Source of the DNA: a virus
DNA length: 38,354 nucleotides
Direction: 5' to 3' (one strand)
IMG/VR virus record: IMGVR_UViG_3300046514_000499
Span: 1 to 38,354 of that record
Positions 28,650-36,829 of this stretch are shown one piece after another. Within the stretch, counting starts at the first letter, position 1; every line of letters starts with the position of its first letter. The position numbers and the translations under genes are program-made. The notes beneath the pieces were generated by a model, which had not been told where the DNA came from, did not search any database, and saw only the letters and a list, made by a program, of their open reading frames with translations.

Positions 28650-29681
28650 GTGGCGTTCCTCTCGCAGGCGCCGTACTACATGGGCAAGGGGACGCACGGC
28701 CGGTCCCCGTACCCGCCGCCGCCCGATCGCTGGTCGCTGATGACCACCCCGTGGCATTTCCAGGGGCTACGCGTGCCGGGCCTCCCGATGCCGGCGAACA
28801 CCGGCTGGTTCGAGCCGGCGCTCGCGTGGATCGAGAAGGCGCAGCGGGCCGCCGTCTATGCGACCAAGGACGCCGCCGGTGACCGTCTCTATGGCCTGTC
28901 GCTCAGCGGCGCGTACCTCGAACCCGGCCAGCCGTACGAGCAGTACCCGGGCGTCGACTTCAGTCAGGACCTCCCGAGCCTCAACGCGATGATCGACGAG
29001 ATCCTCACGGGGAGCCGCCCGGGCCTCCCCCGCGCCATCCGCCTCTTCCTCGCGGGCGACGGCCAGGGCGCCGGCCCGGGCTACAACGACCCGGTCGGCC
29101 GGACCTACGGCCACGACTGGCTGATGGCGAACTTCGCGCGCGTGGTCGCCTCGCTCGGCCCGCGCGCGCAGTACATCCAGTTCATCCCCGGGTACGACGC
29201 CATCTTCTACGGCTGGTCGCCCGATCAAGTCGCCGCCTTCGGGGCGCTCTTCGAGGCCACCGTGCGCGTCAAGTACCCGCACGCGGTGCTCGTGCTCGAG
29301 CACGACATCGGCCACCCGCCGCTTGGCGACGGCGCGCTCAACTACGGGGTCGGCACGCAGATGGCCGCCTACGACATCGTCGCGTCGGAGTACAACGGCC
29401 AGGGCGGCGACACGCAGTGCCTCGTGCACGACGACGCCGTGTGGCAGATTAACGGGCGGCTGCGCTATCCCGACGACCCCTACAACCGCCCCGCCGACCA
29501 GCCGGCCGGCGACGACCCCAATCCACCGGGGTACTTCGCCGAGAGCGCCCGCGGCCCGATCCTCCATGAGTGCATGGAGTGGGCGACCTACGAAGACGTG
29601 CGCGGCTGGTGTACGCCGGCCGCCATCGACAACGACCGCGCCTACCAGCGGGCCATGGTCCCGCACTCGCTCGTCGCGTAG
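28650..29681 (+). CDS. Putative TIM-barrel glycoside-hydrolase-like virion protein, 343 aa
   Basis: Starts at GTG 28650. The sequence has the spacing of a beta/alpha barrel: RAIRLFLAGDGQGAGPGYND (about 130-149), ARVVASLGPRAQYIQFIPGY (strand and loop), VKYPHAVLVLEHDIGHPPLG with an acidic pair (EHD), then YDIVASEYNG with another glutamate. These are reminiscent of retaining glycosidases, with acidic residues at strand ends. In a late operon such a protein could be a tail-associated depolymerase or lysin that degrades a surface glycan. I cannot name the GH family, and catalysis is not certain. Confidence 0.5.
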   Translation: MAFLSQAPYYMGKGTHGRSPYPPPPDRWSLMTTPWHFQGLRVPGLPMPANTGWFEPALAWIEKAQRAAVYATKDAAGDRLYGLSLSGAYLEPGQPYEQYPGVDFSQDLPSLNAMIDEILTGSRPGLPRAIRLFLAGDGQGAGPGYNDPVGRTYGHDWLMANFARVVASLGPRAQYIQFIPGYDAIFYGWSPDQVAAFGALFEATVRVKYPHAVLVLEHDIGHPPLGDGALNYGVGTQMAAYDIVASEYNGQGGDTQCLVHDDAVWQINGRLRYPDDPYNRPADQPAGDDPNPPGYFAESARGPILHECMEWATYEDVRGWCTPAAIDNDRAYQRAMVPHSLVA

Positions 29682-29735
29682 ACGGCCCTTCGCCTCCCCT
29701 GACGTTCACCTCGACACGCACTCGGAGAGACCCCC

Positions 29736-30020
29736 ATGACCCAGACCCCGAAGACCCCGCCGCCCTCGTCGTCGCCCATCGTCCCGACCGACGCCATCAC
29801 GCAAGCCCATCTGGCCGCGGCCGCCAAAGTCCACGGGCACGGCGCGCACGATGTGCGGGGGCGCCTCACCGTGCTCCTGACCCACGTGAACGACGTGACC
29901 GACGAGATTCTGACGTCGGGCGCCTCGGACGCCGACAAGGTGGCGCTGCTCAAGGCGTTTGTCGCCTCGAACCGCGCGACCGGCATCGCCGAGATCATCA
30001 GTCTCTCGGGCGCCGCCTAA
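29736..30020 (+). CDS. Hypothetical protein, 94 aa
   Basis: ATG 29736 has a good GGAGAG ribosome-binding site. The N terminus is proline/serine-rich and disordered; the rest is helical (RGRLTVLLTHVNDVTDEILT, DADKVALLKAFVASNRATGI). It is followed by a strong hairpin (30038-30070). No family recognised. Confidence 0.68.
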   Translation: MTQTPKTPPPSSSPIVPTDAITQAHLAAAAKVHGHGAHDVRGRLTVLLTHVNDVTDEILTSGASDADKVALLKAFVASNRATGIAEIISLSGAA

Positions 30021-30037
30021 CCCGACGCCTCGTGAGC

Positions 30038-30070
30038 GGGCGGCCGCCGGTGTACGCCCGGTGGCCGCCC
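30038..30070 (+). terminator. 13-bp hairpin, probable terminator
   Basis: Arms GGGCGGCCGCCGG (30038-30050) and CCGGTGGCCGCCC (30058-30070) with one G-U and a seven-base loop, 17 bases after the stop at 30020. It lacks a T tract. Confidence 0.52.
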
Positions 30071-30159
30071 GTCGTTCGTGAGGCTGTGCTACCGTCCGCA
30101 TGGCGACCCCCTTCGTTCACCTCATGCACCTGCTCTCGGGGCAGGAAGGAGATCCCGCG

Positions 30160-30366
30160 ATGGGCCTGATTGAGTTCTTCGTCTACGTCATCGTCGTGGT
30201 GCTGGCCGCGGCCGCCACTCAGTGGGTCATTGCGACCTACGCGCCCGGCACCCCCGAGATCATCAAGAAGTCGGTCTGGGCGCTCGCCGCCGTCCTCGTG
30301 CTCGTGATGCTGGCGCACGCGCTCGGCCTCTGGGGCTACGACCCGCAGATTCCCCGCTTGCGCTAG
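30160..30366 (+). CDS. Holin-like small membrane protein, 68 aa
   Basis: ATG 30160 is chosen for its excellent GGAAGGAG site; a longer reading from 30100 is unlikely. Two membrane helices are visible: IEFFVYVIVVVLAAAATQWV and SVWALAAVLVLVMLAHALGL, separated by a short polar loop (YAPGTPEIIKK). Class II holins have this layout. Other holin-like genes at 27622 and 30472 mean the roles of holin and antiholin cannot be assigned. Confidence 0.65.
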   Translation: MGLIEFFVYVIVVVLAAAATQWVIATYAPGTPEIIKKSVWALAAVLVLVMLAHALGLWGYDPQIPRLR

Positions 30367-30471
30367 GTCAGCCTCCCCCCGGCGGGTCGCCGCGAGGACT
30401 GGGCCTCGGCCGTCCCCTGGCTGAGGACCTCGTGGACGGCTCCCGGGGCGAGTTCGTGTAGAATCCCCGGC

Positions 30472-30699
30472 ATGCGACCCCTGCACTGGGTGGCCCTCGG
30501 GGCCTTCCTCACCTCCCTCTCGGCGCTCGTGACGACGCTCCCCACGTGGGCCGCCGCCACCACGCCGCCCTTTGTCGGCTCGGTCCTCGGGATGCTCGGC
30601 GCCTTTGCCGTGGCGCTCCTCTCCGGGCCGCCGATGCTCGGCTCGAACCTCGAAGCGACCTCGCAGGCGCTCCACCTGAACGCGAAGGAAGGGACCTAA
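30472..30699 (+). CDS. Small membrane protein, holin-like, 75 aa
   Basis: Two hydrophobic stretches (WVALGAFLTSLSALVTTL and FVGSVLGMLGAFAVALLSG) separated by TWAAATTPP. The start ATG 30472 lacks a Shine-Dalgarno but has TAGAAT seven bases upstream, the arrangement of a leaderless transcript. It ends NAKEGT, where AAGGAAGGG doubles as the ribosome-binding site of the lipoprotein gene. Holin or antiholin is the best guess. Confidence 0.62.
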   Translation: MRPLHWVALGAFLTSLSALVTTLPTWAAATTPPFVGSVLGMLGAFAVALLSGPPMLGSNLEATSQALHLNAKEGT

Positions 30700-31091
30700 T
30701 GATCCGCGTGACGCGCCGCCTCCCGACCGCTGCCGCGCTCCTCGTCGCGCTCGTCGTCTTCGCGGCCTGCCCGACGACGCCGCCGAACCTCTCGCCGGCC
30801 GGCGCGACGGCGTTCAACAAGACGCGCGTGGTGAAGGCGCTCGACCTCGTGCGCGACACCGCTATCCTCGCCAATGCGCAGACGCCGCCGGTGCTCTCGA
30901 CCGACGACACGCGCCGGGTCATCCAGTTCCACGAGGCGACGATCAAGACGTTGCAGGCGACCGACCAAGGCTGGCAGGTGGCCGTGTCGACCGCCGTGAC
31001 CGAGTTCAGTAAGACGCTCACCCCGGCCCAGCAGCACGTCATCGCGCCGTACCTCGTGCTGCTCCAAACCCTCATCGCGGGGCTCAGCTAA
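30699..31091 (+). CDS. Lipoprotein, 130 aa
   Basis: ATG 30699 overlaps the previous TAA (TAATG). The N terminus is a lipoprotein signal: basic start (MIRVTRR), hydrophobic core (AAALLVALVVF) and lipobox FAAC with the modified cysteine near residue 24, followed by PTTPPNLSPAG. The mature part is helical. Next to holin-like genes, an outer-membrane spanin or lysis accessory is possible, though it is longer than most o-spanins; a superinfection-exclusion lipoprotein is an alternative. Confidence 0.68.
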   Translation: MIRVTRRLPTAAALLVALVVFAACPTTPPNLSPAGATAFNKTRVVKALDLVRDTAILANAQTPPVLSTDDTRRVIQFHEATIKTLQATDQGWQVAVSTAVTEFSKTLTPAQQHVIAPYLVLLQTLIAGLS

Positions 31092-31294
31092 TGGCCACCC
31101 CCGCCGAGTCGCTCACCAATATCGCCATCGCCGAACTCCCCGCGCTCATCGCGTTCCTGCGGGCGAAGTTCACGTCGCAGGCCCCGGGCGCTCCGGCCCC
31201 GACCGACGCGGAAGTCATCGCGGCGTACCTCCAAGCGTGTGCGTCGTCGATTGCCACCGACGACAACTGGTTAGCTGCCCACCCAAAGACGTAG
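31091..31294 (+). CDS. Small hypothetical protein, 67 aa
   Basis: ATG 31091 overlaps the lipoprotein stop (TAATG). A helical protein (SLTNIAIAELPALIAFLRAK, and DAEVIAAYLQACASSIATDD) with an alanine/proline linker. It immediately precedes the terminase ATPase gene. Function unknown. Confidence 0.66.
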   Translation: MATPAESLTNIAIAELPALIAFLRAKFTSQAPGAPAPTDAEVIAAYLQACASSIATDDNWLAAHPKT

Positions 31295-31303
31295 ACTGGC
31301 CTC

Positions 31304-32617
31304 GTGTTCCACCCCGAGGTCATCGACCGCGCTGAACGCGCGGTCAGTGCGTCCCTGAAGGGGACGCTGCCCGGCGGCCGCCTCGTCCGCCGCTCCCTCG
31401 ACGAACGCTGGTCCATGCGTGACCAGCTCGCCTCAGCCGCCCCGAAGAAAAAGGGCGAGCCCGCGGCGCGCCCCCTCACCTCGTCCGAGAGCGACTTCAT
31501 CACGCACGAGCTGCTCCTCGCCAAGCTCGACTACCGCTACTGGAGTGACGCCTGGGCCGTCATCACCAAAGAGACCCAGGACGCCGCGCCCATCCATCCG
31601 CGCTGGGCGAGCCAACAGCTCTTCCTCGACCACGTCGCCGCCATGGAGATCGACCAGTTCCGCGCCGGCAGCCAGAACGGCGTCCTCGTGAACGTCGGCA
31701 AAGCGCGCCAGCTGGGCCTCTCGACCGAACTCGAGGTCATCATGGCGCACGGCGCGACGACGCAAACGGCGCTTCGGGGACTCGTCGCCGCCGACGTCGA
31801 GGACCAGTCGAAGTACCTCTTCAGCCTCTTCGAGGGCATCGTCAAGGAACTCCCGTGGTGGCTGCTCCCGACCCTCGGGGCCTACGACACGGGCCGCTTC
31901 TGGTCGACCCTGACCAACCGGACGGAAGTCCGCACGGCCTGGGGCAAGTCGTCTCGCGGCGGCCTGGCCGACGACGCCAAAGCCAAGGGCAACATCGGCC
32001 GCGGTAAAACCTTCGGCCGGGTGCACCTGTCGGAACTCTCGACCTGGGAGAAGCCCGACCAGATTGACGACGGCCTCATCCCGGCCATCCCGCGTCGCCC
32101 GCGGTCCTTTGCCGGCTTCGAGTCGACCGCCAAAGGTCGGCACGACTGGTGGCACACGCACTGGACGGCGACCGCGCGGGGGAAGACCCGGTTCAGGAAC
32201 ATCTTCATCCCGTGGTACGTCGAGCCCGAGAAGTACTGGGCCGTGCCGACGTCCCTCACCTGGCAGCCCGACGCCGGCACGCTCGCCCATGCGGTGGCCG
32301 TCGAGCGCGAGTCGCCCGAGTGGCTCTTCGGCAAGACCATCCGGCTCACCCGCGAGCAGCTCGCCTGGTACGAGCAGACGCGCGACATGTACACCGAGAA
32401 GGGCGACCTGTACAAGTTTTACGAGGAGTACCCGGCCACCCCCGCCGAGATGTTTCAGTACTCGGGCCGCTCGGTCTTTACCGCCGCGACGCTCGAAGCC
32501 GTCCGCCGGCAGGAGACCGCGCCGCGGATCCTCAAGATTGAGCCGGCCAAAGACATCGCGACCCTCAGAGCGTGGGAACGCTCTGAGGAGGGGCGCTCAG
32601 GTGCCCCGCGGCCATGA
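31304..32617 (+). CDS. terL: Terminase large subunit, ATPase part (split gene)
   Basis: DNA-packaging motor ATPase. The terminase-type Walker A KARQLGLST is at residues 133-141, and the Walker B/catalytic glutamate strand is GRVHLSELSTWEK (E244). Further terminase hallmarks follow: SFAGFESTAKGRHDWWHTHW, FRNIFIPWYVEPEKYW and YEEYPATPAEMFQYSGRSVF. The gene then stops at 32617, before the nuclease domain, which is in the next gene. GTG 31304 has no Shine-Dalgarno but a TAGACT box six bases upstream. The last 60 bases hold two hairpins (32563-32607), unusual for coding sequence. Normally both domains are one protein of 450-750 residues; here they total 755. Confidence 0.88.
   Translation: MFHPEVIDRAERAVSASLKGTLPGGRLVRRSLDERWSMRDQLASAAPKKKGEPAARPLTSSESDFITHELLLAKLDYRYWSDAWAVITKETQDAAPIHPRWASQQLFLDHVAAMEIDQFRAGSQNGVLVNVGKARQLGLSTELEVIMAHGATTQTALRGLVAADVEDQSKYLFSLFEGIVKELPWWLLPTLGAYDTGRFWSTLTNRTEVRTAWGKSSRGGLADDAKAKGNIGRGKTFGRVHLSELSTWEKPDQIDDGLIPAIPRRPRSFAGFESTAKGRHDWWHTHWTATARGKTRFRNIFIPWYVEPEKYWAVPTSLTWQPDAGTLAHAVAVERESPEWLFGKTIRLTREQLAWYEQTRDMYTEKGDLYKFYEEYPATPAEMFQYSGRSVFTAATLEAVRRQETAPRILKIEPAKDIATLRAWERSEEGRSGAPRP
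32563..32607 (+). other. Two tandem hairpins at the terminase ATPase/nuclease junction
   Basis: First hairpin: perfect 11-bp arms CCTCAGAGCGT (32563-32573) and ACGCTCTGAGG (32578-32588) closed by GGGA, a GNRA tetraloop. Second: GGGGC (32590-32594) and GCCCC (32603-32607). They end seven bases before ATG 32614 and would place the nuclease ribosome-binding site (GAGGAGGGG, 32585-32593) inside the structure. Confidence 0.75.
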
Positions 32618-33570
32618 GCGAGCCGCTTCTCCTCCCAGCCGGCATGGGCTTCCGCGTCCCGTCGGCGCAGGAACTCCGCGAGACCGCCGAGGCGACCTCG
32701 CTCGGTCTCGACCTGCTCCTCTGCTACGAACCCCCGCGCCGGCGTGGCACCTACCGCTACGTCATCGGCGCCGACATCGGCGACGGCCTCGGGCTCGATC
32801 GCTCGGTCGCCCAAGTCGTCCGGCAGGGATCGATCGACGAGCCCGACGAGCAGGTCGCCGAGTTTGCCTCGGACACCATCGCGCCGGCCGAGTTCGCGTC
32901 GATTCTCCTCGCGCTCGGCGACTGGTACCGCGACGAGTCCGGGTACGAGGCGCTCGTCGCCATCGAGTGCAATAACCACGGCCTGTCGACGCAGGATACG
33001 CTGCAGCTCCACCTCGGCTACACCCACTTCTACCGCTGGGAGTACTACGACTCGGCCGACCCGTCGGCGCGGTTCTCGACCAAAATCGGCTGGATGACGA
33101 CGACGCGCACCCGCCCGATCCTCCTCGACAAGTTCCGCACGGCGCTGACGACCCGCGACGCGGTCACCGGCCTCCCGGACCTCATCACCCACAGCCCGCA
33201 CCTGCACGAGGAACTCAAAGACTTCCAGACGCAGGGCGCGCTCTGGGAAGCCGAGGCGGCCAAGGGCGCCCATGACGACCGCATCATGGCCGCCGCCATC
33301 GCCTACTACTGCACCTGGCGGCTTCGCGCGGGGGAGCAAGAGCCGCTCGAGGACCGACGTCGCCGTCGGTCAGAACAAAAGGCCGCGCTCGTCGTGGCGG
33401 CCGACCGGGCCGCCGCCGGCACCCCCGACTTTCGCAACACGGCCTGCACGGCCGAGGAAGCCACGTCGCTCCCGACCGGCCCGGACGCCACTGAGGCGGC
33501 CGACGAAGAGGCGTTGTATGATCTGCGCGCGACGGACGTGAGTGCCCATGACGGGTTCTTCACTATCTAG
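32614..33570 (+). CDS. terL: Terminase large subunit, nuclease part (split gene)
   Basis: RNase-H-fold headful/cos nuclease that cuts concatemeric DNA. Catalytic acids are visible in YVIGADIGDGLGLDRSVAQV (D54 and nearby), ALVAIECNNHG (E118) and GAHDDRIMAAAIAYY (D221/D222), the standard DE...D set of large terminases. ATG 32614 overlaps the ATPase stop as ATGA, so translation is coupled. The last 70 residues are an acidic/alanine-rich tail. Together with the previous gene it forms a two-polypeptide terminase; a sequencing frameshift is unlikely because the overlap is a clean stop-start and both new ends look natural. Confidence 0.87.
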   Translation: MSEPLLLPAGMGFRVPSAQELRETAEATSLGLDLLLCYEPPRRRGTYRYVIGADIGDGLGLDRSVAQVVRQGSIDEPDEQVAEFASDTIAPAEFASILLALGDWYRDESGYEALVAIECNNHGLSTQDTLQLHLGYTHFYRWEYYDSADPSARFSTKIGWMTTTRTRPILLDKFRTALTTRDAVTGLPDLITHSPHLHEELKDFQTQGALWEAEAAKGAHDDRIMAAAIAYYCTWRLRAGEQEPLEDRRRRRSEQKAALVVAADRAAAGTPDFRNTACTAEEATSLPTGPDATEAADEEALYDLRATDVSAHDGFFTI

Positions 33571-33585
33571 CCCGCGAGGTGTGTG

Positions 33586-34095
33586 ATGCGCGTCTCCCTC
33601 CCTGACGACCTGGTCGACCTCTACTCCCAGTACGCCGACGCCCACGCGCTCCCGGTCGAGTCCGTCATCGCCGACCAGCTCGTGCACGCGCTGCCGACGC
33701 TCGGCCGCCCGTCTCTCACGCTCGATCAGGCCACCCTCGAACTCCTCGCCAAGAAGCTCGGCGCGGTGACGTTTACCAGCGTGGCCGACCTAGTCATCCG
33801 CGTGTCGCAGCTGGCCGGGATCCGCTTCCACCGGGTCGACCTCGACTTCACGCCGTCGCAGCTGGTGGAACTCGAGACGCGCGCCGCCCGCCAAGGGCTG
33901 CCGGTCGAGCGGCTCATCCGCGAGATCCTGCGTACCTTCAACGACCAGTTCTTCTGGAAGGCGACGGGCGACCTGCCGGTGCTCGTCCGCGAAGCCGCCC
34001 AAGCCGACGAGGACGCCGCGCTCGACCGCGCGATCGGCGTGCCGCCGCCGGCGTTGAAGCCGACCGCCAAGGCCCCGAAGGCCGCGCGAGCGTAA
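33586..34095 (+). CDS. Ribbon-helix-helix-like protein, 169 aa
   Basis: ATG 33586 has an AGGTG site. The N terminus MRVSLPDDLVDLYSQYADAH followed by LPVESVIADQLVHAL reads like a ribbon-helix-helix (CopG/Arc type) motif, and a second, similar unit occurs at about residues 85-125 (VDLDFTPSQLVELETRAARQ, LPVERLIREILRTF), so the protein may be a tandem repeat of the fold. The C terminus is Ala/Lys/Pro-rich. A DNA-binding role near packaging genes is plausible, for example as a small terminase-like factor. Confidence 0.6.
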   Translation: MRVSLPDDLVDLYSQYADAHALPVESVIADQLVHALPTLGRPSLTLDQATLELLAKKLGAVTFTSVADLVIRVSQLAGIRFHRVDLDFTPSQLVELETRAARQGLPVERLIREILRTFNDQFFWKATGDLPVLVREAAQADEDAALDRAIGVPPPALKPTAKAPKAARA

Positions 34096-34099
34096 CCTC

Positions 34100-34618
34100 G
34101 TGCCCACCCACGACTACCTCTGCGCCGACGAGACGTGTCTCGGCTACCGGCGGGACCACATGTCGCCGCTGTACCGCCTTGCCGAGCCGCGCGTGCAGGA
34201 TGGCTACGTCGTCACGCAGGACTTCGCCCGTCCGCGCTGTCCTCGGTGCGAGGGTCCCATGGACATCGTGCCGCCGCGGGTCGCGGTCGACGCCTACGAG
34301 CCCTTCGGCGAGTTTTCCACCTCGGTCGAAGACGGCCGCGGCGGGTACCGCACCGAGCACATTGACTCGCTCGCCAAGCTCCGCAAGGTCGAGCGCGAGA
34401 GTGAGCAGCGGTACCGCAACGGCGAGGGCCGCCCGATGGCGTGGCGCGATTATTCCCAAGACCGCTCGAACCGCGACGTCCACTCGCTCATGGCCGACCC
34501 GTCCGAAGCGCCGACCAAATCCGCCAAGCTCACAGTCCGTGCGGTCACCGGCGAGCCGGCCGGCGACCTCGGCCCGGGGGTCACCGAGTCGACACCCTCG
34601 CCCCTCGACGCGCTATAG
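34100..34618 (+). CDS. Zinc-ribbon protein, FmdB-like, 172 aa
   Basis: Starts at GTG 34100. The first 60 residues hold PTHDYLCADETCLGYRR and, about 40 residues on, PRCPRCEGPM, a two-knuckle ribbon like the FmdB-type zinc ribbons often found beside terminase and portal genes. The middle (KLRKVERESEQRYRNGEGRP) is a charged helix and the end is polar and disordered. Function in phages is unknown. Confidence 0.68.
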   Translation: MPTHDYLCADETCLGYRRDHMSPLYRLAEPRVQDGYVVTQDFARPRCPRCEGPMDIVPPRVAVDAYEPFGEFSTSVEDGRGGYRTEHIDSLAKLRKVERESEQRYRNGEGRPMAWRDYSQDRSNRDVHSLMADPSEAPTKSAKLTVRAVTGEPAGDLGPGVTESTPSPLDAL

Positions 34619-34627
34619 TCTCCGCTC

Positions 34628-36781
34628 ATGGCGGATTACTCGTCCTCGGGCCTCGAAGGCATGGGCCTTCCCTCCCTCACGCACGACAGTGTCAGTGGCA
34701 CGGGCGACCCGCGCGTCCTCGGCTGGATCAAGGAAGCTGTCATGGAGGGCGACCGGATCAACCGCTCGGACCCCTTCTACGACCGCGCCGAAATCGGGAT
34801 GCGGTACGTCTCAGGCGACCAGCGCGTGAATGCCGAGAACGCCGCCGAGCCGCCGGCCTACCTCCCGCGCACCACGCTCAACGAATCGCGCCGCGTCGTG
34901 AACGCGCACGTCTCGGCCCTCACCGACCTCAAGCCCCTCTTTTCCTACAAGTCGATGGACCCGGCCTTTACGCTGCAGGCCGACTATCTCAACAAGCTGA
35001 CCGTCGCCTGGTGGGTCACCGCCATGGCCGACATCGAACTGGGCTACGTCATCAAGTACGCCGAGGCGGCCGGCACCGGGGATCTGGTCACCGAGTGGAA
35101 CCCGTACACCACCCTCGGCGGCGACATCGCGATCCAAGCGCGCGACTTCCGCGACACGCTGCCCATCCGCCCGGCGCCGCACGGCCGCTCGGTCCAGAAC
35201 TGGGAAGGGCTCATCCTGCGCGAGTCGCATACGGTGAACGTCCTGCGGTCGCTCTACCCGCAGTACGCCGCGGCCTTCCGGCCGACCACCGACTCGATGC
35301 TCAGTACCCTCATGGGCCGGTTCCGCCAAATCTCCGGCCGCTTCTTGTCCCCCGCCAACGACACGCTCAGCGGGTTGAACGCGCCGGCCATGGCCTCGCG
35401 CGTACGCAGTGGCGAGATCCTCCTCTACCGGACCTATCTCAACGACCGCTCGCAGAACCTCACGACCAAGGCGATTCCCATGGGCACGCCCGGCGCGTCC
35501 TGGTCGTACATCGTGCCGCCCGGCGGGTACCTCTACCCGTACAAGCGCATGGTCGTCTCGACCCCCGAGCAGCTGCTCTACGACGGCCCCTCCCCGTACT
35601 GGCACGGCCAGTACCCGGTCAGCCGCCTCAAAATGTGGGACCTGCCGTGGCATTTCCTTGGGCAGGGGCTCCTCAACGACCTCATCCCCATGCAGGATGG
35701 GATCAACCAGTCCATCCAGGACGTGCTGCTCGGCATTCGCAAGTGGATGGACCCGGCCGTCGTGTACGACCGGGGCGCGGTCTCCGAATCCTTCATGCGC
35801 CTGTACGACGCGCGCCGGCCCGGCAGCAAGGTGAAGCTCAACCCGACCGGATCGAAGGAAGGGTTCAAGCCGCTCGAGGGGCCGCCGCCGCAGGTGATGC
35901 AGCTCTCGCTGGAGATTATCCAGTTCCTCCTCCAGCGATTCGACTCGCTCTCCGGCACGCCGAACCTTCAAGAGATTCTCGCGCTCCGGCAACTCCCGGC
36001 CGCCGACACGATCGACAAGGCGCTCCAGGCTCTCACCCCCGAACTCCGCCAAGAGGGCCGGCAAGTCGAAGCCTTCCTGCGCGACGTGGGCGAGCAGTCC
36101 AAAGTCCTGCGCTTCCAGTACGAGTCGTCCGCGCGCCGCGTCACGATCCTCGGCGACGCCGGCACGCTCCTCCAGGACTTCGACTTCGACCCCGAGGTCC
36201 TCGTGCCGGCGCTCACGCCCGGCACGCCGGGGTACTCGCCGCTCATCGACGCCCAGCTCACGCGGGACCAGCGCGCGCAGGGCGTCCACAAGAAGATCGT
36301 CTTCGTGCTCGCGCCCAACTCGATCCTCTCGCTGAACGCCATGGAGGGGAAGCTGATGAAGCTGCAGCTCTCCCGCATGGGCATGATGGACGTGTGGTCG
36401 CTCTGGGAGGCGCTGGAAATCCCGAACGCCGGGGCGCCGCCGAAAATCCCCCTGCCGCCGCTGAAGCCGCTCGACCCGCAGATCGTCCAGCAGGTGATGC
36501 TGCAGGCGCAGCAGGACCCGGCGCTCGCCGCGCAGCTCAGCCAGCAGTACACCATCGACCCGGCGACCGGCCAGATTCTCGAGATCCGCGAGCCGGTGAC
36601 GATTGTCGAGCGCCTCCAAGCCCAGGCGCAGCTCGGGATCGGCATGACCCAATCGGCCGCCGGCCGTCCCGCCTCCGCGCAAGCCCCACCGCACATGGAG
36701 CAGAAGTCGGACGGGCGGACCACCGTCGCCGAATCGACGCACGACAAGGGGCCCAACAGCCGCCCCGGGCCCGGGACCTAG
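34628..36781 (+). CDS. Portal protein
   Basis: Dodecameric ring at the capsid vertex through which DNA is packaged and released. At 717 residues it is the size of larger (P22-like) portals. Recognisable features are the N-terminal wing with DRAEIGMRYVSGDQRV, the crown/stem region YPVSRLKMWDLPWHFLGQGL followed by NDLIPMQDGINQSIQDVLLG, and LQRFDSLSGTPNLQEILALR. The C-terminal about 110 residues are Gln/Ala/Pro-rich (QIVQQVMLQAQQDPALAAQL), like the barrel helix of long portals. The start ATG 34628 lies eight bases after TATAGT, part of which is the previous stop codon. It follows terminase as in most tailed phages. Confidence 0.9.
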   Translation: MADYSSSGLEGMGLPSLTHDSVSGTGDPRVLGWIKEAVMEGDRINRSDPFYDRAEIGMRYVSGDQRVNAENAAEPPAYLPRTTLNESRRVVNAHVSALTDLKPLFSYKSMDPAFTLQADYLNKLTVAWWVTAMADIELGYVIKYAEAAGTGDLVTEWNPYTTLGGDIAIQARDFRDTLPIRPAPHGRSVQNWEGLILRESHTVNVLRSLYPQYAAAFRPTTDSMLSTLMGRFRQISGRFLSPANDTLSGLNAPAMASRVRSGEILLYRTYLNDRSQNLTTKAIPMGTPGASWSYIVPPGGYLYPYKRMVVSTPEQLLYDGPSPYWHGQYPVSRLKMWDLPWHFLGQGLLNDLIPMQDGINQSIQDVLLGIRKWMDPAVVYDRGAVSESFMRLYDARRPGSKVKLNPTGSKEGFKPLEGPPPQVMQLSLEIIQFLLQRFDSLSGTPNLQEILALRQLPAADTIDKALQALTPELRQEGRQVEAFLRDVGEQSKVLRFQYESSARRVTILGDAGTLLQDFDFDPEVLVPALTPGTPGYSPLIDAQLTRDQRAQGVHKKIVFVLAPNSILSLNAMEGKLMKLQLSRMGMMDVWSLWEALEIPNAGAPPKIPLPPLKPLDPQIVQQVMLQAQQDPALAAQLSQQYTIDPATGQILEIREPVTIVERLQAQAQLGIGMTQSAAGRPASAQAPPHMEQKSDGRTTVAESTHDKGPNSRPGPGT

Positions 36782-36791
36782 TGGTCGGTTG

Positions 36792-36821
36792 TTGACACAG
36801 CCACTATTAGTCGCGCACAAT
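36792..36821 (+). promoter_or_regulatory. Promoter TTGACA-N18-CACAAT
   Basis: Consensus TTGACA (36792-36797), 18-base spacer, CACAAT (36816-36821), in the only gap of this late region. The start codon ATG 36830 is eight bases downstream, so the transcript would be almost leaderless. It would boost the small basic proteins and perhaps the capsid genes beyond. Confidence 0.62.
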
Positions 36822-36829
36822 CCCGTCCC

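Noticed and set aside
32542-32617. Programmed -1 frameshift joining the two terminase genes
   Set aside because: The nuclease frame is open from 32542 and a hairpin is present, but no slippery heptamer of the X-XXY-YYZ kind lies 5-9 bases before it, and a clean ATGA stop-start offers a simpler explanation.
34441-36795. A 784-codon open frame on the plus strand, longer than the portal gene it overlaps
   Set aside because: Its product is Arg/His/Pro/Gly-rich with no domain, whereas the overlapping frame gives a clear portal protein. Long false frames are expected at this GC content.
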